Part shown: positions 20,227 through 28,718 of the stretch, one piece after another | Numbering within the stretch: the stretch's first letter is position 1 | How the letters are laid out: each line of letters opens with the position of its first letter | From: Aeromonas diversa CDC 2478-85 | GTDB lineage: Bacteria; Pseudomonadota; Gammaproteobacteria; Enterobacterales; Aeromonadaceae | Direction of reading: 5' to 3' | Assembly: GCF_000819805.1 (NCBI RefSeq) | Contig: NZ_CDCE01000029.1 | Coordinates: 188,833 to 252,832 of the forward strand | DNA length: 64,000 bases | Notes under the pieces: model-generated | The model's database searches: none | Seen by the model: the letters and a program-made list of their open reading frames with translations, nothing else | What the model was told of the DNA's origin: nothing | Program-made: the position numbers and the translations under genes

Positions 20227-22035
20227 TTAGCGCGGGGCGACCACCAGGTCGGTCAGCGGCACGGCGCAGCAGGCGAGGATCTCGCCGCGAGCCCGGGCCG
20301 CTTCGTCCAGCGCCGGCGCTGCCGGGTGATCCACCTCTCCCTCCAGCAGGGTGCAGCGGCAGCTTCCGCACAGGCCAGCGCGGCACGACCAGGGGATCTC
20401 TATCCCCTGTTTGCCCGCCTGCTCGAGCAGGGCCCCCTGGTTGTTGCCGAGAAACTCCCGCTCACCGACCCGGATCCGTACCGGCTTAGGCTCTCGCGTC
20501 CCCCCAATGAGGGGACCACCGAATGACTCGTGATGCAGCCGCTCGGCCGGCACACCGAGCGCTTCGAGCCAGCCCTGCGCCAGCTGCATGAAGCCGCTGG
20601 GGCCACACAGGTAGACGTCCCGCGCCTCGATCTCCGGCACGGTCGCCAGCAGCTCGCGGCTGAGGTGGCCGCTGTGTCCCTGCCAGTGGGCGTCGGGGCG
20701 GCTTAGCACCAGCTGCAGTTGCATGCCCGCCTGGCGCAGGGCCAACAGCTCGTCGCGAGCCGGGATGTCGACCTCGCTGCGGCACTGGTGCAGGAAATGC
20801 ACCTCGCCAAGCTCATCCCGGTCGGCCAGGAAGCGCGCCATGGAGAGCATGGGGGTGACCCCGGAGCCGGCCGACAGCAGCAGCAGCTTGCGTCGCCCGC
20901 CCAGGTGAAACTGCCCCTCGGGTGCGTGGGCGAGCAGGGTCTGCCCCACTTGCAACTCCTGGTGCAGCCAGGGGGAGGCACGGCCCTCCTCGAGGCGTTT
21001 GACGCTGATGGCGAGGCGATCCGGGCGCGACGGGCTGGAACTCAGGGTGTAGCGGCGCAGGATGCGCTGGCCGTCCAGGTCGATGGCGATCGGCAGGTGC
21101 TGGCCTGGCAGGTAGTCGGGCAGGGGCAGGTCATCGTCGGCCTCCAGCCAGAAGGTCTCGAGATCCCGCGCCAGCGGCTCGCGTGCCACGCAGCGCAGGC
21201 GGCGACGCGCCGGGGCGGCATTCGGGTAGTGGGCCGGACGACGGCGCTCCAGCACCTCGATGGGGGCGCCCACTTCGATGGTGCCCTCGTTCAGGGCGAT
21301 GAGATTCATGCCGAAGTAGACGTCACCCCCTTCGCCGCTGCGATAACGACTCAAGGTGGCGAGCGGCTCCTTGAGGGGATTAAAGCGCTCGCTGCCCGGC
21401 TCGATCGTGGTCATGACGCAGCGGCTACACGGGGTGGCCACGCGAAACTCCACCTCGCCGATGCGGATGCGCTCCCAGCCATCCTCGGCAAACGGCGTCG
21501 TGCCGCTCACTACCAGATTGGTGCGAAACTGACTCATGCGGTGCAGTGCATCGGATCTCAGGTTGAGATCGCTCAGAGAGGCTTCTGAGATGAGCAGCAA
21601 CGGATAGGCGTCGGCGAAGCTGACCCGGGTGCCGATCTTCTCCCGGTAGCGACCGGAGACGGCGCCGAGCCACAGCAGGCGAGCCGGCTCGCCGAGCACG
21701 CGGCTTATCCAGGCATCGGCCTCGGCCGTGGTGGTGAAGGCGCTGAAGTCGTCGCTCCAGACCCGGGTAGCGAAGGGGGCGCGTTCAAAGTCGGTTTCGG
21801 CAAGGCGCAGGAGGGGCTCCCCCTCATGCTCCAGGCTGAGCCCTGCCTCTGACGCAGTGGCGCGGATCTGCTGCAATCTGGGATGCGTTCTGGCCGTGAT
21901 AAAGCGGCCATCGGGGTGGACCACCATGTAGCGGCGATCGCCCGCCAGTCCCTCCGGCGTCACCCTGGCGTGATCCGGCGAGAGCGCGGCACAGGATTTG
22001 ACGGGGTAGAGGTGTAGGGCGGTGAGGGTGATCAT
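20227..22035 (-). CDS. MOSC domain protein fused to ferredoxin reductase and [2Fe-2S] ferredoxin
   Basis: A 602-residue fusion. Residues 1-265 are a YcbX-like MOSC unit (YPVKSC near the start, the Mo-cofactor cysteine region CSRCVMTT near 208). Residues 280-500 are an FAD/NAD(P) ferredoxin-reductase module (RRYTLSSSPSRPD, LSAGSGVTPMLSM, YLCGPSGFM). The last 85 are a plant-type [2Fe-2S] ferredoxin (CRAGLCGSC and a later cysteine pair). E. coli YcbX, which reduces N-hydroxylated compounds, has MOSC plus ferredoxin only. Here the NAD(P)H reductase is built in, suggesting a self-sufficient reductase for hydroxylated bases or similar. AGGAG precedes the start. Confidence 0.85.
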   Translation of the reverse strand: MITLTALHLYPVKSCAALSPDHARVTPEGLAGDRRYMVVHPDGRFITARTHPRLQQIRATASEAGLSLEHEGEPLLRLAETDFERAPFATRVWSDDFSAFTTTAEADAWISRVLGEPARLLWLGAVSGRYREKIGTRVSFADAYPLLLISEASLSDLNLRSDALHRMSQFRTNLVVSGTTPFAEDGWERIRIGEVEFRVATPCSRCVMTTIEPGSERFNPLKEPLATLSRYRSGEGGDVYFGMNLIALNEGTIEVGAPIEVLERRRPAHYPNAAPARRRLRCVAREPLARDLETFWLEADDDLPLPDYLPGQHLPIAIDLDGQRILRRYTLSSSPSRPDRLAISVKRLEEGRASPWLHQELQVGQTLLAHAPEGQFHLGGRRKLLLLSAGSGVTPMLSMARFLADRDELGEVHFLHQCRSEVDIPARDELLALRQAGMQLQLVLSRPDAHWQGHSGHLSRELLATVPEIEARDVYLCGPSGFMQLAQGWLEALGVPAERLHHESFGGPLIGGTREPKPVRIRVGEREFLGNNQGALLEQAGKQGIEIPWSCRAGLCGSCRCTLLEGEVDHPAAPALDEAARARGEILACCAVPLTDLVVAPR

Positions 22036-22141
22036 GGCAGGCTCCTTGCTCGTATGCAGCCCCGAGCATACCGGTTTCGCTATCTGGACTCCATCGACCG
22101 TTCTGGGTCTATGTTTGTAGGGGCTGACGAGGAGGTGGAGT

Positions 22142-22903
22142 ATGAGAGCGCTCTTTCTGTGGTTGTTGCTGTGGAGCTGTACCTGTTACGGCGCCACCTC
22201 GCTGGTGCTGAGCACCGGAGAGTACCCACCCTACTGCTCGGAGCGGCTCAAGTATCAGGGGCTGATCCCCCACATCATCACTCGCGCCTTTGCCAAAGAG
22301 GGGATCCGCGTCCACTTTGACTTCTATCCCTGGAAGCGGGCCTATCGTCTCTCCGAGGAAGGGGTGGTCGATGGTACCGCCCACTGGTACGAATCGGCCG
22401 AGCGGCGCAAGACCCACCTCTACAGCGATCCGATTCTGGCCGAGACGTATGTCTGGTTCTACCTCAAGTCGGCGCCAGTCGAGTGGCAGGACTACCCGGA
22501 TCTGGCCCATCGCGCCCTGGTGGCCATCAGCGGTTACACCTACAACGAGGCCTTCTACAAGGCGGTCAAGTCGGTGCCCCTCAACGTTCAGTTTGTGACC
22601 CGGTTGCGTCAGAGCTTCGATCTCATCCTCTCGGGGCGTGCCGATCTCACCCTCGAGAATCTGGACGTGGGCTTCTACTCCCTGCGTCAGTTTTATCCGG
22701 CGAGTACAGTGGATCTCTTCACCACCCATGGCAAGCCGGTGATGAGGGTCGAGGGGCATCTGCTCATCAGCCGCAAGCGCCCCGACGCCGCCGAGCTCAT
22801 CGCCCGCTTCAACCACGGCCTGAAGGCCTTGCGTGAGAGCGGTGAGCTGGAGCAGATGCTGTTGGCTTCCCGCTCTGGTCAATATGAGCTGGATAAACCC
22901 TGA
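22142..22903 (+). CDS. Periplasmic solute-binding protein (family 3 type)
   Basis: A 253-residue exported protein. The first 18 or so residues (MRALFLWLLLWSCTCYG) form a signal peptide. The mature part starts like amino-acid-type binding proteins (STGEYPPYCSE) and has the two-lobe pattern of the SBP_bac_3 fold. There is no permease or ATPase gene beside it, so it may not feed a transporter; orphan members of this group are common in Aeromonas and Vibrio. Ligand unknown. GAGGAGGTGGAG before the ATG is a strong ribosome site. Confidence 0.75.
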   Translation: MRALFLWLLLWSCTCYGATSLVLSTGEYPPYCSERLKYQGLIPHIITRAFAKEGIRVHFDFYPWKRAYRLSEEGVVDGTAHWYESAERRKTHLYSDPILAETYVWFYLKSAPVEWQDYPDLAHRALVAISGYTYNEAFYKAVKSVPLNVQFVTRLRQSFDLILSGRADLTLENLDVGFYSLRQFYPASTVDLFTTHGKPVMRVEGHLLISRKRPDAAELIARFNHGLKALRESGELEQMLLASRSGQYELDKP

Positions 22904-23078
22904 CCTGATTGCGTCTTTTTTGATCTGGATTGCATCCTGGTTTAAACGTTTGCCTCACACTGGAGCCAGTTCCAGTTTTTAACGCTTTTGCTTTTCCCCG
23001 CCTGCCACCGGCCACTCAGGGTGATCCGGTTTCAAGTGCACAGGGCGGTTGGTTCACCCACAAGCAGAAAGCAATGTT

Positions 23079-24716
23079 ATGAGCAGACCACTGGATATGA
23101 CATCGCCACCGGATCTCTCCCGCAAGACGGGCACGGGTCCGGTGCGCAGTCGGGTGCCTGTCTGGCGCCCGGCGCTGCCCCCCTGCAACCACGCCTGCCC
23201 GGCCGGAGAGAACATTCAGGCCTGGCTGTCGCTCGCCCAGTCCGGCCACTTCGAGGCCGCCTGGCGGCGGCTCATCGAAGAGAACCCCTTTCCCGCCATC
23301 CATGGCCGGGTCTGTTATCACCCCTGCGAAAGCGGCTGCAACCGCGCCGCCGTCGACGAGGCCGTCTCCATCCACGCTATCGAGCGTTTTCTCGGGGATG
23401 AGGCGCTGCGTCTGGGGTGGCGCCCGGCGCCGGTCTCTTGCTCCGGCGGCAAGCGGGTGCTGATCGTCGGCGCCGGCCCCTCCGGCCTCTCCTGCGCCTG
23501 GCATCTCAATCGCCTCGGCCATCGGGTGGAGATCCGCGAGGCGGGGCCCCTGGCCGGCGGCATGCTGCGCTTCGGTATCCCGGCCTATCGCCTGCCCCGG
23601 GAGGTACTCGATGGCGAAGTCGCCCGGCTGGTGCAGGCCGGCGTGACGCTGACTCTCAACCACAAGGTGGAGGATGTGCTGCGCGAGCGCGACGAGGGGG
23701 GCTTCGACGCCGTCTTCATCGCCATCGGGGCCCATCTCGCCAAGCGGGTCGATATCCCGGCCCGGGAGGCGGGGCGGATCCTCGATGCGGTGAGCTTCCT
23801 CGAGCAGGCAAGCCTCAGTGTCGAGCAGGGGCTGCCGCCGCCCAAGCTGGGGCGCCGGGTCGCCATCTACGGGGGTGGCAACACGGCGATGGATGCGGCG
23901 CGCACCGCCCGCCGCCTCGGTGCCGAGGAGGCGATGATCATCTACCGGCGCGACCGGGAGCATATGCCGGCCCACGCCTTCGAGGCCGATGAGGCCGAGG
24001 AGGAGGGGATCAAGATCAACTGGCTGCGCTCGATCCGTCACATGGACGAGAGTCGCATCGAGGTGGAGGAGATGACCCTGGATGAGGGGGGGAGGCCGGT
24101 CCCCACCGGCCGCATCGAGACCCTGGAGGCCGACTCCCTCATCCTGGCGTTAGGGCAGGAGGTGGATCTGACCGTGCTCGAGACCATACCGGGAGTTCGG
24201 GTCAACCAGGAGGGGGTGGTGCAGGTGGGAGAGAGCCTGATGACGGACGTGCCCGGGCTCTTTGCAGGGGGGGACATGGTTCCCTCACAGCGCACCGTCA
24301 CCATCGCCACCGGCCACGGCAAGAAGGCGGCGCGCCACATGGATGCCTGGCTGCGTGGTGAGCATTACCAGAAACCGCCCTCGCACCCCCTGATCGGTCA
24401 TGAAGGGTTGCACCTGTGGTTCCAGACCCGGGCGCCGGCCAGCGATCAGCCCGTGATGGCGGCAGAGGTGCGTCGGGACTTTAGCGAGATTGTGGGCGGG
24501 CTCTCGGCCGGCGAGGCCCGTTATGAGGCGAGCCGATGCTACTCATGTGGCAACTGCTTCGAGTGTGACGGCTGTTACGGCAGCTGCCCCGAGCAGGCGA
24601 TCGAGAAGCTGGGGGCCGGGCTCGGTTACCGGGTCGATCCGGCCCGCTGCACCGGTTGCAGCGCCTGCCACGATCAGTGCCCGTGCAATGCCATCGAGAT
24701 GGAGGAGGCCAGATGA
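23079..24716 (+). CDS. GltD-like NAD(P)H oxidoreductase with Fe-S clusters, partner of PFOR
   Basis: A 545-residue flavoprotein. The N-terminal Fe-S domain has CNHACPAGENI and CYHPCESGC (about 35-100) as in the glutamate synthase small subunit. The middle has two Rossmann sites, GAGPSGLSCAWHL for FAD and GGGNTAMDAARTA for NAD(P). The C-terminus adds two ferredoxin-type cysteine clusters (CGNCFECDGCYGSCP and CTGCSACHDQCPC). There is no GltB nearby; its stop overlaps the start of the PFOR gene, so it probably moves electrons between PFOR and NAD(P). Start at 23079 is the first ATG after non-conserved codons; its ribosome site is weak. Confidence 0.82.
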   Translation: MSRPLDMTSPPDLSRKTGTGPVRSRVPVWRPALPPCNHACPAGENIQAWLSLAQSGHFEAAWRRLIEENPFPAIHGRVCYHPCESGCNRAAVDEAVSIHAIERFLGDEALRLGWRPAPVSCSGGKRVLIVGAGPSGLSCAWHLNRLGHRVEIREAGPLAGGMLRFGIPAYRLPREVLDGEVARLVQAGVTLTLNHKVEDVLRERDEGGFDAVFIAIGAHLAKRVDIPAREAGRILDAVSFLEQASLSVEQGLPPPKLGRRVAIYGGGNTAMDAARTARRLGAEEAMIIYRRDREHMPAHAFEADEAEEEGIKINWLRSIRHMDESRIEVEEMTLDEGGRPVPTGRIETLEADSLILALGQEVDLTVLETIPGVRVNQEGVVQVGESLMTDVPGLFAGGDMVPSQRTVTIATGHGKKAARHMDAWLRGEHYQKPPSHPLIGHEGLHLWFQTRAPASDQPVMAAEVRRDFSEIVGGLSAGEARYEASRCYSCGNCFECDGCYGSCPEQAIEKLGAGLGYRVDPARCTGCSACHDQCPCNAIEMEEAR

Positions 24717-27700
24717 GCGACCAGATGATCATGGTGGACGGCAACGAGGCCGCCGCCCGGATTGCGTACCAGCTAAGCGAGATCTGCGCCATCTATCCCA
24801 TCACCCCCAGCTCCACCATGGCGGAGCTGGCGGATGCCTGGGCCGACGAGGGGCAGACTAACCTGTGGGGCAACGTGCCGACCGTGGTGGAGATGCAGAG
24901 CGAAGGGGGCGCCGCCGGCTCGGTGCATGGCGCCCTGCAAGGGGGGGCGCTCGCCACCACCTTCACCGCCAGCCAGGGGCTGATGCTGATGCTGCCCAAC
25001 ATGTACAAGATTGCGGGGGAGCTTACTCCGGCGGTGTTCCATGTGGCGGCTCGTGCCTTGGCGGCGCAGGGGCTCTCCATCTTCGGCGACCACCAGGATG
25101 TGATGGCGGCGCGCACCACCGGCTTTGCCATGCTGGCCTCAGCCAGCGTACAGGAGGCCCAGGATCTCGCCCTGGTCGCCCACGTGGCCACCCTTCAGTG
25201 CCGCGTCCCCTTCATTCACTTCTTCGACGGTTTTCGTACCTCCCACGAGGTGAACAAGATAGCGGCCATCGATAAGGCGACCATTCGGGCCATGATCGAT
25301 GACGACTGGATCCGCAGCCACAGGGCGCGCGCCCTCAACCCGGACAGGCCAGTGATGCGCGGCACGGCGCAGAATCCCGACACCTATTTCCAGGGGCGTG
25401 AGAGCGTCAATCCCTTCTACGAGGCGGTGCCGGCCCGGGTGCAGCAGGCGATGGACGAGCTCGCCCGTCACACAGGTCGACCCTACCGGCTGGTGGAGTA
25501 TCGGGGGGCGCCGGATGCCAGCGAGGTGGTGATCCTGATGGGCTCGGGGGTGGCGGCTGCTCGCGTCGCCAGCGACTGGCTCAACGCCCGGGGGGGCAAG
25601 ACGGGGGTGCTGCAGGTGCGCCTCTATCGGCCCTTCCCGAGCGTCGCCCTCATCGCGGCGCTGCCCAAGACGGTGCGGCGCATCGCCGTGCTCGATCGCA
25701 CCAAGGAGGCGGGGGCCGGCGGCGAGCCGCTGCTGCTCGACGTGCAGAGCGCGCTCATCGATGCCTTGCAGCGGGGGCTTATCGGGGCGCTGCCCTGGCT
25801 CTCGGGAGGGCGTTATGGCCTCTCCTCCAAGGAGTTCACCCCGGCCATGGGGTTGGCCATCTTCAACGAATTGCGCGAGCCCACCCCACGCCCGCGCTTT
25901 ACCGTGGGGATCCTTGATGACGTGACCGGACTGAGTCTGACGGTGCCGACCCTGCCCAATCTGGAGCCGGCCAACCGGGTGCAGGCGCTCTTCTATGGCC
26001 TCGGGGCCGACGGCACGGTCGGGGCCAACAAGAACAGCATCAAGATCATCGGGGAGGGGGGCGATCTGCACGCCCAGGGTTATTTTGTCTACGACTCCAA
26101 GAAGTCGGGATCGCGCACCGTCTCCCACCTGCGCTTCGGCCCCGATCCCATCGATGCCCCCTGGCTCATCGAGGCGGCCAGCTTCATCGCCTGCCATCAG
26201 TGGTCCTTCGTCGAGAGCGTCGATCTGCTCGAGCACGCGGCACCCGGTGCCACCCTGCTGCTCAATGCCCCCTGGCCGAGAGATCAACTCTGGCAGCAGC
26301 TTCCGGCGCGCCTGCGCGCTCGTATCCGCGACAAGAGGATCGCCCTGTGGGCCATCGATGCGGATCGGGTCAGCGAGCAGACCGGCATGGGCAAGCGCAT
26401 CAACACCATCATGCAGACTTGCTTCTTCGCCCTCGCCGGCGTCCTCCCCAGGGAGGAGGCCATTGCGCTGATCAAGAAGAGCATCGCCAAGAGTTATGCC
26501 AAGAAGGGGGAGGCGGTGGTCGAGCGCAACTTCGCGGCGGTCGATGCGACCCTGGCCGAGCTCTATCCCATTCCCTGGCCCGAACAGGGGGAGGAGAGGG
26601 AGTCCCCCTATCCACAGCCCATGGCCCTGCCCGAGGGGGTGAGCCAGGAGGGGCGCGCCTTCCTGGAGCGGGTGACCGGCCCCATGCTGGCGGGTCAGGG
26701 GGATCGCATCCCCGTCTCCCTGCTGCCCTGTGACGGCACTTATCCCACCGGCACCAGCCGGGTGGAGAAGCGGGCAATTGCCCGGGAGATCCCCATCTGG
26801 CGCGCCGATCTCTGTATTCAGTGCGGTAACTGCTCCTTCGTCTGTCCCCATGCGGCCCTGCGCGCCAAGTTCTACCACGCCAAGTGGCTCGCCAGGGCGC
26901 CCGCGGCGGCGCGCTCGGTTCCGGTCACGGCGCGGGGCTTCCCCGATAGCCGCTACACCCTGCAGGTCTATCCGGAGGATTGCACCGGCTGCGGCCTCTG
27001 TGTCCAGGCGTGTCCGGTACGCGCCGAAGGCGGCGAGCGGGCCATCGTGATGGAGGAGATGCGCGCGCACCTCGAGGCCGAGAAGGAGGGGCTCACCTGG
27101 TTTGAATCGCTCCCCTGGCCAGAGCGGGACAAGGTGGATTTCTCCACCGTGCGCGGGGTGCAGTTCCTCGAGCCCCTGTTCGAGTTCTCCGGCGCCTGTG
27201 CCGGCTGCGGCGAGACCCCCTACCTGCGTCTGCTCACCCAGCTCTTCGGCGATCGCATGCTGGTGGCCAACGCGACCGGCTGCTCTTCCATCTACGGGGG
27301 CAACCTGCCCACCACCCCCTGGAGCCAGAACGGTGAGGGGAAGGGGCCGGCCTGGTCCAACTCTCTGTTTGAGGACAACGCCGAGTTTGGTTTCGGCTTG
27401 CGCCTGAGTGCCGACCAGCACAGGCGCCAGGCTGAGCAGGCCCTGCGGATCATGGCCCCGACGCTGGGTGAGGAGGCGGTGGCCGCCATTCTCGGCGCGC
27501 CCCAGCGCCTGGAGTCCGAGATCCGCGACCAGCGTCAGCGCCTCGCCAGGGTGCGTGAGCGGCTGGGCGAGCACCCCGACGAGGCCGGATTGGCCCTGCT
27601 GTCGCTGCTCGATCAGCTGGTGCGCCGCTCGGTCTGGATCGTGGGGGGGGATGGCTGGGCCTATGACATCGGCTCGGCCGGGCTCGATCACGTGCTGGCC

Positions 27701-28294
27701 TCCGGGCGTGATGTCAACGTGCTGGTGATGGACACCGAGGTCTACTCCAACACCGGGGGGCAGATGTCCAAGTCCACGCCGCTGGGGGCGGTTGCCAAGT
27801 TTGCCGCCGGCGGCAAGACCCTGGCCAAGAAGGACGTGGCCCTGCAGGCCATCGCCTACGGCAACGTCTATGTGGCGCGCATCGCCTTCGGGGCTCATCC
27901 CCAGCAGGCCTTGCAGGCCCTGCGCGAGGCCGAGGCCTATCCCGGGCCGTCCCTCATCATCGCCTACAGCCACTGTATCGCTCATGGCATCGACATGGAG
28001 CAGGGGCTGGCGCAGCAGAAACGGGCGGTCGATTCGGGTCACTGGCCCCTGATGCGCTATAACCCTGTGCTGCGTGGCTCGGGCCACAACCCCTTCAGCC
28101 TCGACAGCCTGCGCCCGAGCATCCCCCTTAGCACCTACCGGGAGCAGGAGACCCGCTATCGGGTGCTGGCCCAGAGCCATCCACAAGAGGCCGAGCGGAT
28201 GATGGCGATCGCCCAGCAGGTGGCCTGGCAGAAGTGGTCCATCTATGAGGAGATGGCGACCCGGTCGGCCGAGCAGTTCCATCCGGTGCTGTGA
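24713..28294 (+). CDS. nifJ: Pyruvate:ferredoxin (flavodoxin) oxidoreductase
   Basis: Converts pyruvate and CoA to acetyl-CoA and CO2 while reducing ferredoxin or flavodoxin. The 1193 residues equal the full single-chain enzyme: domain I (YPITPSSTMAELADAW), domain II (GSGVAAARVASDWL), the gamma-type domain III, a two-cluster ferredoxin domain (CIQCGNCSFVCPHAA and CTGCGLCVQACPV), the proximal-cluster start CAGCGETPYLRLL and the TPP site (GGDGWAYDIG, DTEVYSNTGGQMSKSTPL). The ATG overlaps the stop of the upstream NAD(P) subunit (ATGA). The E. coli relative is YdbK. The pair suggests a split pyruvate:NAD(P) oxidoreductase. Confidence 0.92.
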   Translation: MSDQMIMVDGNEAAARIAYQLSEICAIYPITPSSTMAELADAWADEGQTNLWGNVPTVVEMQSEGGAAGSVHGALQGGALATTFTASQGLMLMLPNMYKIAGELTPAVFHVAARALAAQGLSIFGDHQDVMAARTTGFAMLASASVQEAQDLALVAHVATLQCRVPFIHFFDGFRTSHEVNKIAAIDKATIRAMIDDDWIRSHRARALNPDRPVMRGTAQNPDTYFQGRESVNPFYEAVPARVQQAMDELARHTGRPYRLVEYRGAPDASEVVILMGSGVAAARVASDWLNARGGKTGVLQVRLYRPFPSVALIAALPKTVRRIAVLDRTKEAGAGGEPLLLDVQSALIDALQRGLIGALPWLSGGRYGLSSKEFTPAMGLAIFNELREPTPRPRFTVGILDDVTGLSLTVPTLPNLEPANRVQALFYGLGADGTVGANKNSIKIIGEGGDLHAQGYFVYDSKKSGSRTVSHLRFGPDPIDAPWLIEAASFIACHQWSFVESVDLLEHAAPGATLLLNAPWPRDQLWQQLPARLRARIRDKRIALWAIDADRVSEQTGMGKRINTIMQTCFFALAGVLPREEAIALIKKSIAKSYAKKGEAVVERNFAAVDATLAELYPIPWPEQGEERESPYPQPMALPEGVSQEGRAFLERVTGPMLAGQGDRIPVSLLPCDGTYPTGTSRVEKRAIAREIPIWRADLCIQCGNCSFVCPHAALRAKFYHAKWLARAPAAARSVPVTARGFPDSRYTLQVYPEDCTGCGLCVQACPVRAEGGERAIVMEEMRAHLEAEKEGLTWFESLPWPERDKVDFSTVRGVQFLEPLFEFSGACAGCGETPYLRLLTQLFGDRMLVANATGCSSIYGGNLPTTPWSQNGEGKGPAWSNSLFEDNAEFGFGLRLSADQHRRQAEQALRIMAPTLGEEAVAAILGAPQRLESEIRDQRQRLARVRERLGEHPDEAGLALLSLLDQLVRRSVWIVGGDGWAYDIGSAGLDHVLASGRDVNVLVMDTEVYSNTGGQMSKSTPLGAVAKFAAGGKTLAKKDVALQAIAYGNVYVARIAFGAHPQQALQALREAEAYPGPSLIIAYSHCIAHGIDMEQGLAQQKRAVDSGHWPLMRYNPVLRGSGHNPFSLDSLRPSIPLSTYREQETRYRVLAQSHPQEAERMMAIAQQVAWQKWSIYEEMATRSAEQFHPVL

Positions 28295-28314
28295 TGGTTG
28301 CACCAGAGTAAGAA

Positions 28315-28332
28315 GGGGCCCTGCGGGGCCCC
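28315..28332 (+). terminator. GC-rich hairpin after the PFOR gene
   Basis: GGGGCCC / GGGCCCC stem with a four-base loop 20 bases past the stop, followed by GTTTC. The U run is poor, so termination strength is doubtful. Confidence 0.55.
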
Positions 28333-28354
28333 GTTTCATGGCACTGATTGGCCC

Positions 28355-28390
28355 ATAAAAAACAGCGACCCGGGCCATGCCCGGGTCGCT
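28355..28390 (-). terminator. Terminator after the ydcH-like gene
   Basis: AGCGACCCGGG / CCCGGGTCGCT perfect 11-base-pair stem; on the minus strand it is followed by GTTTTTTATG. It begins 13 bases past the stop of the small gene at 28404. Confidence 0.92.
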
Positions 28391-28403
28391 CTGGTCGATG
28401 GCG

Positions 28404-28631
28404 TCACTGGAGTGACGTATCTCGCGCTTGGTAGTCTTGCAGGATCTCGTAGAGATCTTCTTTGAGTTTCAGCTTTTTCTTCTTCAGTTCACGAACCTGA
28501 TCGTCGCTTGCGTACTCTTTTTCCAGTTGCTTGATCTCGTCATCCAGCTGATTGTGCAGATCAAATTTCCTCTGAAAGTGGGCATTGGTGGTTTTCAGCC
28601 GGGAGATAAGGTCACGGTACTCTGGAAACAT
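28404..28631 (-). CDS. YdcH family protein (DUF465)
   Basis: A 75-residue, highly charged alpha-helical protein starting MFPEYRDLISRLK, the same opening as E. coli YdcH. The centre (KQLEKEYASDDQVRELKKKK) should form an antiparallel coiled coil. Members have no established function. It is transcribed alone, with AAGGAGG before the ATG and a strong terminator behind it. Confidence 0.88.
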   Translation of the reverse strand: MFPEYRDLISRLKTTNAHFQRKFDLHNQLDDEIKQLEKEYASDDQVRELKKKKLKLKEDLYEILQDYQARDTSLQ

Positions 28632-28718
28632 GTCGCCTCCTTTCTTGGTGGGTATGAGTCCAAACTAGCCTATCTATTCCCCCCGTAACGTGACCGTCAT
28701 CACTTTAACCACAAATTG

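Noticed and set aside
22917..22935. FNR-like TTGAT-CTGG-ATTGC upstream of the PFOR unit
   Set aside because: Only about seven of ten positions match and it is about 160 bases from the start codon.
25139..28378. A 1,079-codon open frame antisense to the PFOR gene
   Set aside because: The plus-strand PFOR has every catalytic motif; the antisense frame is a by-product of high third-position GC and its translation shows no domain.
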